A stretch of DNA of 64,000 nucleotides from Parietaria judaica (Eukaryota; Streptophyta; Magnoliopsida; Rosales; Urticaceae), in assembly GCA_954871525.1 (NCBI GenBank), contig OX940870.1:4743501-4807500 (forward strand), in the 5' to 3' direction. Positions within the stretch are counted from its first letter, which is position 1; every line of letters starts with the position of its first letter. This document shows positions 52,491 to 62,779 of the stretch, piece after piece. The notes beneath the pieces are model-generated. The model was not told where the DNA came from. It was given only the letters and a program-made list of their open reading frames with translations, and did no database searches. The position numbers and the translations under genes are program-made.

Positions 52491-55261
52491 CTAAGGAACC
52501 ACCGCTGGTGAGGAGGGATTATGACAAGTACAGTTTCCGCAGCTGAATGAGAACCCGACGTCTCCCGACTCCACAGGCTGAGCCATGTCCCGTTCCCTTT
52601 TCTGCAAAACCCTCACGAACTCGTCTAAGCTTAGATTGCCATCACCGTTTGCATCGAACAAGTGGAAGATGATTTCTATCACATTCTTCGTCAGATCGAC
52701 GCCGCAGATCTGTTTGTGCAATTTTTGGAGCAAACGAGAAGACAAGTGTTAGATGTTCGTCAAATATGCTTCCGGGCCTCAGGCTAAGGTATAGACTAAT
52801 CTTCTAAAAAATTGAAAATTCTACTCGTATATTTCACACTACTTATTGTGTAAAAATTGAGAAAATATCTACAATATCCATAATTGATGAGAACATTTTA
52901 AAAAAAATGTCAGCATGTAATCTAAAGAAGGAAGAACGGTTCAGGGAATCCTACATGCAAGGCGGCTCGTTGGAAGTCTTCTCGAGTCAACAAGCCATTG
53001 ACTTTTCCGTAACTGAATAAAGCCAAAGAAAAAGGCTGCAATTTTTTGCGAAGCGCTGCAAAACTTTTGAACTCCTCCAATGTGATGCGCGAGTCCTTAA
53101 GCTGTGGCTTGTTCTTCAATTCATCAACTCGATCGAGCAACCCGCTTAAATGACTCATCTCGGCAGAAGCAACCATGGACAACGCAAAGTCAACGGCTGA
53201 AATTGTTCCCCGGACTTTGTAGTCATAATGGTCAAACTCTAGATTCAGTATCTACATCACATAAATACTTATTCAAGATGATGATAAAGGCGAAAAAAGA
53301 GAACAATGTGTCAATCCACAGAGCACCTAATAAGTTCATACCAAAAAGTGTACGCGATATATAACGCTAATGTATGTGAGAGATCTTAAATTTTCTTTAA
53401 AAAAAAAAAAGGGAAGGGAAAGAATGAAACCTACTTCATCATGCAACGCGTTTAGAAACTTGACAAACTTATCAACTTTCAGGCGTTTGTTTCCGTCATC
53501 CCCGAAAAAGTATTCAACGAGACCTCCATCCTCAACTGAACCGTTAACTTTCAGCCCAAATCGAAGCCCATCTCTGTGGTGAAGCCCTTGTCTGTTCTGG
53601 GCTCGCATCAAAGCCATTACTTTCTTGAATTCCTCCTTATCTATTTCCCTATAAAATACATAGCGGGTTAAATCATAACAAGCAGATGAGATAAGCGGGT
53701 GGTGCAGGCGTGTTAAAGTAGTCACAACGATTATGTAACTAGTAAATTACTAAGTTAGCTAGCTACTATGAGATCTGCCTTAACCTAGCAGGTTCTGTTT
53801 CAGCTCGGCCATTTAAAATATAAATCGAGGAGAATCTGTGTCGACCTATGGTATAATCTAATATTCGTGTTACCCTGACAGATGAGACACGAGCGAGGGA
53901 CTGGTCGATAACATTTTTTCTACATTGTACAACTTCTAAATTATCATTATATACCGAAGATATTAGTACTCATTTCACAGTAGTCTGAAAGTTCAAAATT
54001 AGGAATTAGGACCAACCCATTATTGTCGATGTCAAACATTTTGAACGCCACCGAAAAGCTTGATTCCGGGATGCTGAGTAGTGTTACAAAAAATATATAC
54101 CTGTAAAACGTTTAAAAAAAAAAAAAAAAAAAAAAACCTTGTATAAGTGTAAGTCCCAACAAAATTAACAACGCAATACACCAATTGTTGCATAGAGCAG
54201 ATACATTTTTATGTACAGTGATGATAACAGATTAGGGAATTCGCAACTCACTCCTTAAAGGATATATGCCCGTCGTTATTTACATCGAACAGCATGAAAA
54301 GTTCGGATGGGTCACAGCGTAGGTCACCGGCCCTCCTTTCCCCTCTCAAATATCCATCTCTGACAAAGTGGGATTCCGATGGCGGGAAAACAGGAACAAC
54401 TGCTCGCATAAGATCAGCGGGTTTCATAAGTAGTTCTCCTTCGGGTGTACAACACGATGCGAAGTACTCAAACACCTTCACGCAAAAGATGACAAGCAAC
54501 TCATCACGAAAATTGGACCAAAACTATGACAATTTATATAAAGATCCTGATCAAACGCATTTCGAAAATTGAGTAACACTGAGAATCCGCTGATCAGAAG
54601 AAATCGAAGGTATTTGCATACCGAGACTCTCACGATTTAGAGAAGAGATTTCAGCAAATCAAGTAATTTCATGCTAAAATCGCCACATTTCTGATCAACC
54701 AAAGCCTCCGAAAATACGATCATTTCCAAAATCGACATTCAGAAAAACGAAGAAAGTACCTTCTCAGGAGGACTCATCAACCTTATGCGCTTCTCATAGT
54801 TGAAGAAAACCTTCCTCCGAAACGCCTCTGCAATCAGATAACGATCGTATTAAACCCTCACCGTACACAAGAGACAAAACGGAAAGACCAGACACATGAT
54901 TCAGAGCCTCGCCTCCGACGATAAACTTCTGGCCGGTTTCCGGCAGAGACAATTTCTGGAAGAAGGAGCGCGAAGGCCGCTCCTCCAGGGAAGCGCCCTC
55001 GATCGCCGCCGTGGAATCGGCGAATGATAGAATCGACCTTCCGAGAGGGCTCAAATCGAAGCTGGAATCCTGCGAAGAAGACGACCAGTAGAGAAACCCT
55101 AGAGCTGAACCAACTCCAAGTCCGGAAATCCATCTCGGCAAAGAAGAGCCTCCACTGGAATCGGAGATCGGAGCAGTGGCCGGAGTATTCCTCGCCTCCG
55201 AGTGGGTGTGGTACCGGAGGGATCGTAAGCGTTGGATCGAGGTGGTTGATCGAACTCCCAT
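52491..55261 (-). CDS. MICU: MICU-type EF-hand regulator of the mitochondrial calcium uniporter
   Basis: Mitochondrial intermembrane-space calcium sensor that gates the MCU channel. I start it at 55261 (MGVRSTTSIQRLRSLRYH), an Arg/Ser-rich presequence; an in-frame ATG at 55384 would add 41 basic residues. A hydrophobic stretch follows (ISGLGVGSALGFLYW). The core then reads FRRKVFFNYEKRIRLMSPPE, KVFEYFASCCTPEGELLM and SELFMLFDVNNDGHISFKEY (EF-hand 1). Next come FKMFDIDNNGEIDKEEFKKV (EF-hand 2), LVEYFFGDDGNKRLKVDKF (non-canonical hand) and IFHLFDANGDGNLSLDEF (EF-hand 3). The stop at 52491 follows NPSSPAVVP. Three loops keep the calcium-binding Asp/Asn/Gly/Glu residues; a third complete loop distinguishes the plant proteins from animal MICU1. 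The order MICU-Phox fits my memory of At4g32060-At4g32070. Confidence 0.93.
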
Positions 55262-55599
55262 GGACACAGCGAGACTTTGGCGTTGAAGATGACGGAGATA
55301 GACTAGAATCCCGTAACGACGGCGTTTGTGAAGGACTCGGGACACAAAACGGTGTCGTTTTGCTGATGACTTTTGCTTATCCAAAAATCGAGGTCGGCGA
55401 AAAGCCGCGTCGCGTGAAGTGAAAGAGCAGAAGCTGGGTTATGGTAAAGGTCATGTAACCCAAACTCATATAAGCCCAATTCTTTTTGGACTTGGTATTA
55501 GGCACTTTTAGTTAGGGTGTTTAAATTAAATGTAATAATTAACATATTTTACACTTGTAATAATATATATTGTGTATATATATTTTTTGGAACATATAA
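55262..55599. other. MICU promoter side
   Basis: Short region upstream of the MICU start with an alternative in-frame ATG at 55384. AT-rich after 55500. No separate gene seen. Confidence 0.4.
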
Positions 55600-55993
55600 A
55601 ATTTAAGCCCCTTTTGGCAAAAGTCGATGCCCACTGACGAAGACAAAGACCAAAGGCCCACGACCCAACGCATTTGGCGAGGCCCAGAGGTAATATAGGG
55701 AAGAAGACAAAGCCCTTGATCGAAAAGTCACATCCCAGCGAGGTACCTCGCCCTGACGAACCACCTCGCCTCTTGGAAAGGTCTCCCAGACGAACCCTTA
55801 GCAAACCAACTCGCTCTGGTGAACCACCTCGCCCTGGCGACGCCCCTCGCCCTGGCGAATCACCACGCCATAGCATGACGAAGGGATAACTCACAATTAT
55901 TTCACACGACAAGGAGATCCGAGCTCACGAAGACCCTCGGGAAGTCCCCTAAATTCCCCTGGATTCAACATACAAGCTCGCAGACACCGGAAG

Positions 55994-57232
55994 TAGGGGT
56001 GCAAGCGGACCGGGCACCCGGATTTTTTGCCATACCCGCTACCCGGATCCGGATATTTTTACATAAAAACCCGGAAGTCCGGAAGTCCGGGTTAAAACCC
56101 AATTTTAAAATAAATAAAAAACCGGTTTAAAAACCCGGATCCGGATTTTTATCCGTTTTCGGTTTTAAAATCCGGTTCGGGTTATAATACAGATTAGAAC
56201 CTAAAATTTATATTTAAAAAAAAACTTGGAGTAATTATAGCCAAAATTAAAAAATCAAACTATATCATAAATATAACATATATACGTACAAAAAATATTA
56301 TGTAATTAACATATGGGATAATAGCGGCATAAGTCCTCAACCTTTATTCAACTGGGGCGGCATAGCCCCAACCTCATTTAATAGCGGTATAAGTACCAAA
56401 AGATGATTTCCGTCCATATTTGACAAACGGAAGTAGTCAACGTTTGCGTGGTCAGCTTCTCGTCAACGTGGACGCCACGTAATCGACATGTCACCATACA
56501 TGTCATCCTCGTGTCATCAAATTTAATGCAAAATTAATGGTGATGGAGGGATTCGAACCATTGCCCTCGCATGTGGTGATGGAGGGATTCAAATTTAATG
56601 CAAAATTAATGGTGATGGAGGATGACATGTATGGTGACATGTCGATTATGTGGCGTCCATGTTGACGAAAAGCTGACCACGCAAACGTTGACTACTTCCG
56701 TTAGTCAAATATGGACGGAAATCATCTTTTGGTACTTATACCGCTATTAAATGAAGTTGGGGCTATGCCGCCCCAGTTGAGTAAAGGTTGAGGACTTATG
56801 CCGCTATTATCCCTTAACATAATAAATACATGTAATGTTTTATACTATTAGTATTATGAGAGAAAAATAATTATATCAATTTGGACTAGAAGAAACAAAT
56901 GATTAATCTACAACATTAGTTTGGAGTTAGATAAGAAACAAATAAATGAATATTTCTCTTTATAGAAATTCAATATGTATTATTTTTGGTATGAAAATTC
57001 TAAATATATTTATGTATATATTTAAAAACCGGGTTTTAGTAAGCTACTATGCGAGTTCCGGGTTTTTTATTCTCTAAATCCGGTACCCGGAACCGGTTTA
57101 ATCCGCATGCGGTTTTTTTAATAAACCGGTTCCGGTTTAATTCGGATTAATACGGTTCCAGTTTGTTTTAAATACGGTTCCGGTCCGGATGCGGTTTAAA
57201 ACCCGTATTTCCGGGTTTTATTTGCACCCCTA
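55994..57232. mobile_element. Non-autonomous hAT element nested in the LTR fragment
   Basis: 1,239 bp. Ends TAGGGGTGCAAG and TTTGCACCCCTA, an inverted pair of the type common in plant hAT elements. The 8-bp flanks are accggaag (55986-55993) and cccggaag (57233-57240), seven of eight identical. The ends contain many cccgga/tccggg repeats, likely transposase-binding motifs. No transposase. A foldback element is inserted in the middle. Confidence 0.88.
56315..56813. mobile_element. Foldback (long-TIR) Mutator-like MITE nested in the hAT element
   Basis: 499 bp. It begins GGGATAATAGCGGCATAAGT and ends with the reverse complement. The arms of about 195 bp pair almost perfectly, and the centre has a direct repeat (caaatttaatgcaaaattaa, twice). 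Flanked by 9-bp near-duplicates ttaacatat (56306-56314) and ttaacataa (56814-56822), the size expected for Mutator-like elements. A transcript would form a long hairpin. Confidence 0.88.
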
Positions 57233-58419
57233 CCCGGAAGACATCAACGGTGAGTTACGAAGCATTGACGAACCCCTCGCAATGGGAAGGAGCCGCAACA
57301 AGCCCCTCTGGAAAAGGAGAAATTCACCTTCCCCGCCTGTGCAATTATTGGGAATTAGCTTTCCTATAAATAGGAGCATTCATCTCCTTATTTCCACACT
57401 CTTTCACAGCTGCCTTCAGAGCTTCTATCTTACTTTCACTCTCTACAATTTCGCCTTCTCCTTGGGAGAAACTTCGAGAAGACATCTAGATTCCCTTAGC
57501 CTCGCCAGGAAAGGTTCGAATGGAGAATCAAGAGTCGACGAGAGTCTAAGTTCGCCAGAGGAATTGTTCGACGAGTCGACGAAGGCGTCCCTCGCCAGGT
57601 CAAGGCCCTCGCCACAACGAGTTCGCCATCACCTACGAGGTTGACAAGGAGCATCCCTCCCAAGTCCCCTGGTCAAGGCCCTCGCCACAAAGAGCTCGCC
57701 AACGCTTACGAGGTCGAGAAGGAGCATCACTCGCCAGATCAATTCCCTCGTCGCAACGAGCTCGCCAACACCTGCGAGGTCGACAAGGAACATCCCTCGC
57801 CTGTAATACCCTCGCCATTCGGCTAAGGGTCACCCCCGCACCGCCAACATCGGCACTTTCGACGATTCAGACCACATCGTCATCACCTGTCGTTTATCAC
57901 TAACCATGAACTACGTGGGACCTTATTTTCTTAAACTGAGATATGTAGGCAACCTCGCCCAACCATAAGCGATGGGGCACGTGCCCGATCTATCCCTTTT
58001 TGCAGGACTCCCTCGCCACGGGTGCTCGCCAAAGAAGGAAAATCACGAAGAATCACCAAGAACATCTCGGAGCTTCATCAAGACAGTAGTTCCCTAAAAG
58101 AAGATTTCGCCAAGACAAGAAGTTCGCCTAGACAAGGAGCTTCGCCAAGACAAGGACTTCGCCTAGACGAAGAGCTCGTTAAGGAAGGAAGTTCGCCAAG
58201 GATCGCCAAGAACAGTCCGGAGGCTCATCCAAGACGAAGGACTCACCTCCAATTTTGACGATCATAAGTCAACGCGCATTGACTCAGTCCAACTCGGGGC
58301 AAAGTCATTTTGACGCATTAACAAAATGTAAATAATAATAATAAAAAAAATAGAAGCGCCTATGCGTAGTTAAATTAACAAACCGAAGAAACACAGTAAT
58401 GGTAATGTTTATGAGAATC

Positions 58420-59355
58420 CAGTGGCGGAGCTAGGATTTCAATTTAGGTGGTGTTTAATATAATAAAAAATAAAAAATCAAGCATACAAAATTAACAACA
58501 ATCGCAACACGTAACGCCAATGCCGGTATCTAATATCTATTCAAAATATTTCAACATCGCAACAATAACAATTCTATAAATTATTTATTTTTAGAAAACC
58601 CACAAATAATAACGCAATATCCGATATCTTTTTAAGTATTTCAATATCGCAACGATCCTAGTTAAAAAACAAACACGATTAACAACTATATATATAAAAA
58701 TAACAAAAAAAATTGCTATAAATCTACTCATATCATTATCATATATTATTATATATTATATATAATAGGCAATACTGAATGATTTCTCAACTAGGGCAAT
58801 TAATTAACCACGATTATATTATATATACTATATTTATAATCTCTTCGTCGATGAATCATGAATATACAACATTCATGTTTTAATATTCCTTTTTTTTTAA
58901 GGGTGTTTTAATATTCCTACTGATATCGAAGCACATGTATGGGAGAGTTGCAGCAACGGTGATACCGACAGTGACGCCGAGAACCGATGGCTACGACGAG
59001 AACTGAAAGCGAGAACCGATGGCGACGACGACGAGAATTGACAGCGAAAACCGATGGTGACGACGATAACCGACATTGAGAACCGATGGCGACGGCGAGA
59101 TCCAATGTGTGAGTGTCGCGACGGCGAGGACCGAGGACGACGAGAGTGAATCAGCAAGGTTGCCGGCTACTCGGCTACGGCAAAGGCGATGGAGAGAGAA
59201 AGACGTGGAGGAATGAAACTGAACAACCGTACATCGGAGAGAGTCAGCGAGACTCCGTCTCTATAAATCCAATTAGATTTATTTTTTTATTTTATTTTTT
59301 TAAAAAATGAGACGCAGCCCCTACACTCAGTGGAGTGTACATGGCTACGCCACTG
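58420..59355. mobile_element. Non-autonomous hAT element with a GC-rich repetitive core
   Basis: 936 bp. Ends CAGTGGCGGAGCTAGG and GGCTACGCCACTG, complementary over CAGTGGCG. The perfect 8-bp duplication tgagaatc flanks it (58412-58419 and 59356-59363). The interior is AT-rich on the left and GC-rich at 58920-59160, where units like gagaaccgatggcgacgacg repeat several times. Non-coding. Confidence 0.9.
58920..59130. repeat. Tandem gagaaccgatggcgacg units inside the hAT element
   Basis: At least five imperfect copies of a 36-48 bp unit containing ccgatggcgacgacgagaa. They cause spurious Ser/Arg-rich ORFs on the minus strand. Confidence 0.7.
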
Positions 59356-59829
59356 TGAGAATCCAAGGAGGTAAGTGACAATGAACGCTGATTCACCACA
59401 CTAATTTCTACCTAACATTAGTCAACTTTGAAAATAAAAATGTGGTTTTATAATAAGTAACTTTTAATCATTTACGTACAACAACAATGTATGAGAAGTT
59501 TAACTGTAAAACTTACGTATGTAATCCCGCATGTAACATTTTGGATGCCCGTGCGTAGCGACGGACCTCATCTTCTTATAGCCTATTGTCTTAAAAGTGT
59601 ATAAGATTCTCGCAGTACATACGATGTCCAGTTGAAGAACATTTTCCGCCCTTAAGATCGAGTAATTATCCTTTCCAAAAAGCGTGAATTGAAGTTGATC
59701 AATAATGTAATCTTTCGACTGCTTAGAGCAGTAAAAGAAGCAAGTTATTTATATCAATTTATAAACACCAAAACGGTACTCCTAATTTGGTTTTGGTTAG
59801 TGGTGCAAATTTCCTATACGATACATACT

Positions 59830-60020
59830 CATAGTATAAAGGTTTAAAATGCCGCTTGCCGTTTTCGTTTCGAATTTTTCGTTTTACGGATATATCGCTT
59901 GCCGATGGGTATGTCGATGGGCAAATGGTAAAAAAAGGGCATGTCGTTTACCGGATTTATCGCATTTTTCGAATGGGCATACCGCTTGCCGATGGATATG
60001 CCGACGGATATTCTGTAAAT
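59830..60020. repeat. Second copy of the ggatatatcgcttgccgat repeat family
   Basis: Shares ttttacggatatatcgcttg with 17570-17590, and shorter gatggatatgccgacggata blocks. It matches the left end of the element at 17530-18495, so the window holds two copies of one unclassified family. Confidence 0.6.
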
Positions 60021-60413
60021 TTTTTTGAGTATTTAAGCATGATATTTATATAGGTTCAAAACTACATATTTAATAAATACAAGACATAATTGTATACAAC
60101 AAAACACATTTGTAACTTAAATATGTAGGTGTAAAATGTATAATGTAAAATCACATTATTAGTTGAAGTGTATAATATTAAGTCAAATTATTATGTGAAG
60201 TGAATATGTTAAGTGTGTTATAATAAGTGAATATGCATGTAAATTGTGTATGTATGTTAACAAATTTATTATTAGTTGAAGAATATAATATTATATATTA
60301 AGTGTATATGTATGTTAAGTGTATAATATTATTTGAAGTGTATAATATTAAGTTAATTTATTAGGTGAAGTGTATGTTAAGTGTGAATGTGTGATATTAG
60401 TTGAATAACAAAA

Positions 60414-60456
60414 GTCCCACATTGATAGATAATAAGAGTTTGGTGATGTTTATATA
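60414..60456 (+). promoter_or_regulatory. USE/TATA motif pair of snRNA or LTR type
   Basis: gtcccacattg (60414-60424) resembles the plant upstream sequence element RTCCCACATCG. tttatata (60449-60456) follows after 24 bp, the spacing of pol III-type plant snRNA promoters. No known snRNA sequence starts downstream. The same motif pair also occurs in LTRs of some plant retroelements, which is at least as likely. Confidence 0.35.
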
Positions 60457-62119
60457 CCAAATATTAGGGACAAGGGCTTGGGCCCTTAGGGTCATAGGAT
60501 TTTGTGGATGGGGGAGGACTCACACAAATGTACTACCACACGCGCGCGTCTCATTTCGTCGTACACCTTATAAACACATTGAATCGGCGTTGTCAAAACT
60601 GGAGTAGTGTTTGAAATTCAATGAATCAAAAGACAGATCCGACAAAATCAGAGTTGTGTCGTTTGAGATTTGTGGTATTATTGAGCTTCCCATGGAATTC
60701 TAGTATGGGCGCTCGAGTTTCTACACTCTTCCCGTCTCGACTTTCGGTGTCCCCAAGGGACCACCACGATGCATTTCACCAAATATGCATACGTGTAACG
60801 TGTGTGTATCGTACATATGCATATAATTATAATATATGCAATATGTGTGTCTGAAAATGTCTATATCCAAACTCCAAGTCTCAACTAGGGCTAGGCCAAG
60901 CTAACCACTTCTCAAAAGTCTTTAAACATGGTTTTCTCAAATTTAGAAATTAGACCTTCGATTTCTTTTGAAGGTACCTTTCTTCCCAACATAATTTATT
61001 ATTTTCTCGATTCCCCATCTCCCGTATTTTATTATGGAATTCATTAATATCCAACTGTTTTTCTTTATAATATTTTCATTTTTCACTTTCATTTATTTAT
61101 GTATAACACTATTATTAGAGTCCTCGATCGTCATAATTCATTTCATTCTATTTCACCAGGCTGTCACTGGCCCATTACGTCCTTCAATGTGATATCTCTT
61201 TATTTCTTTTTTAACTTTTAAATATTTTATATTTGGTCCCTGTAATGTTTCCCAAGCGCCATAGATTCCCGCTCTCGCAAAAGTCAAAGGAAAATGTTCA
61301 AAGTCCATGAAAGCTCTCATCTACTTGACTTTCAAACACGCACAGACCCCACGACACACCTGTAAACAGAGCACCAAACAGAGAGTTAGGCATAAATTAA
61401 TTAATTAAAAAATAAAAAAATAACAATAATAAATATCTCACCACGGAATAAATAAACAAAGGAAAGAATATACCTCGGACAAACGGATCCGGGATAACTA
61501 CGACGGGACGCACGTAACGGCGTTACACGGATACGACGCGGCCAACGGAAACCGTCGACTTTAACGGCACACACAACAAACCCACATCTGAAAATGCCAT
61601 CATCGTCTTTGGTTTCCAAGTTGTGTGTATAACGAAAGTGTTGTTTAATCTCGAGTTTTGCTTGATTCAGTTCGTTAATTTTGCTGTTTGCTTGCGTATC
61701 AAGATTCCGTCACCCAAAAGATGCTTCTATAAGCGAATCATATGTACAATGGAGGAGTTTTTTTTCCTATTCTATGATCTACGATGATCACGATCACCTT
61801 AGTCCTGTCGCAAAAAAATCAAGGATTTCGAAGCCCTCCCAAGTTACAAAACTCTGTCGCCAATCGGATCGGCTCGGTTTCGGTGAGCCGCGATTCGCCA
61901 GAGCCGGTGAACCCTCCAAGCGTCTCGCCATTCTCGATTCCATAATGTAAAACACAAAAGAAAGAAAAATCTCCAGCCAACAGCACAGTCTCTGAGACGC
62001 CTTCGCGCAATCATCTTCGAGGAGAGTTACTCGCCGGATTCCGGGAACTTGACCGGAATCTGAGATCAGAAAACTAGAATTTCGACCCTGTTAATGTACC
62101 AACCAACCTGAGTGAGAGA

Positions 62120-62779
62120 TCAGGGAGATGGATCGGTGGCCTTCGACATCACTGAGAGGCGACTCTTGGTCGGCCTGAACGACGATCTTCGCCTCTGCTG
62201 GTGGGAAGAGGGTCGGATCAGAGCTGTTAGGGCTCGCTTCACCCACTCGCCTTCGACGCCGCCGATTCGGACGAGCGAGTTCGTCATCGCCGATCGGAGC
62301 ATGTTGAGGCGCGTCGAAGGGAAGGAAGAGCCTCCGTGGTGGCTCGCGACGTTCTTATGGAGGCTACACCGGAAGGATCCCGGGTGGTTCGTCGGAGAGC
62401 ACATGCAGGTCTTCTTGGCAAGCGAGATCGGCCGTTGCTTCGAGACGGCGATGGACCGGTTGGGGGAGATGGCGCGGTGGTCGATGGAGAATCGCACGGA
62501 CGGAGACCTCGACGGGGACGAGGTGTAGAGGTTGACGCGCGTCGGCGAGCTCGGCCGGTGGTGGTGATCGTAGTGGCTGTGGTGGTCGTCGATGGGGCTG
62601 TGGTAGAACGTGGACGCCGACGAGTAGAAGCTCGAACTCGTCGAGGAAGCGAACGCCGACGACGACGCGGTGAGCGATTGGTTGGACACCGGCGAGTGGA
62701 ACCTCCCGCACGGCGAGAGCGACCGCAGCACCGGGCCGCTGGGCCTGGATCTGGTTCTGGTTCTCGTCGAAGACGCCAT
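62120..62779 (-). CDS. Serine-rich CMCSP-motif protein
   Basis: A 219-residue single-exon protein of a plant family annotated as serine-rich protein-like; function unknown. It starts MASSTRTRTRSRPSGPVLRS. Residues 1-115 are rich in Ser, Arg, Pro and His (SSSFYSSASTFYHSPIDDHH). The conserved core is LAKKTCMCSPTNHPGSFRCS, then LHKN, with three cysteines that may bind metal. The C-terminus reads VKRALTALIRPSSHQQRRRS, SRLSVMSKATDPSP and stop. This frame is chosen over overlapping plus-strand ORFs because of the CMCSPTxHPGSFxCxLH core shared by the family. GA/CT-rich DNA lies just upstream of the ATG. Confidence 0.88.
   Translation of the reverse strand: MASSTRTRTRSRPSGPVLRSLSPCGRFHSPVSNQSLTASSSAFASSTSSSFYSSASTFYHSPIDDHHSHYDHHHRPSSPTRVNLYTSSPSRSPSVRFSIDHRAISPNRSIAVSKQRPISLAKKTCMCSPTNHPGSFRCSLHKNVASHHGGSSFPSTRLNMLRSAMTNSLVRIGGVEGEWVKRALTALIRPSSHQQRRRSSFRPTKSRLSVMSKATDPSP

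Larger units (their letters stand above)
55600..58330. mobile_element. Ty3/gypsy-like LTR fragment, host of nested insertions
   Basis: GC-richer DNA with many ctcgcc/gaggac repeats such as cctcgccctggcgacgcccc. It has a TATA box (cctataaataggagcattca, about 57362) of LTR promoter type and the stretch gagatatgtaggcaacctcg (about 57930), which recalls LTRs of the Tat/Ogre lineage. The region 58080-58215 has tandem ttcgccaagacaaggagc units. LTR edges were not found. A hAT element (55994-57232) is inserted in it; without it, the flanks join. No gag or pol ORF is visible. Confidence 0.5.
59364..62119. other. Intergenic region upstream of the serine-rich gene's 3' side
   Basis: No convincing gene. 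59830-60020 carries the ggatatatcgcttgccgat repeat listed separately. 60100-60410 has many gtgtataatattaagt-like degenerate units. A pol III-like motif pair occurs at 60414-60456. A plus-strand ORF at about 61769-61950 (MIYDDHDHLSPVAKKSRISK) has a fairly coding-like composition but no recognised domain, and I cannot support it as a gene. Confidence 0.35.

Noticed and set aside
56538..56560. ggattcgaacc, which looks like the T-arm of a tRNA read on the minus strand
   Set aside because: No D-arm, anticodon arm or acceptor stem can be drawn around it, and it lies in the loop of the foldback element.
57189..58258. Plus-strand ORFs rich in Arg/Ser/Pro in the LTR fragment
   Set aside because: They follow ctcgcc/ttcgccaag repeats and no gag or pol motif is present.
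61681..61950. Plus-strand 89-codon ORF with mixed composition
   Set aside because: No family motif, no clear splice partners, and position upstream of nothing recognisable; not enough to call a gene.
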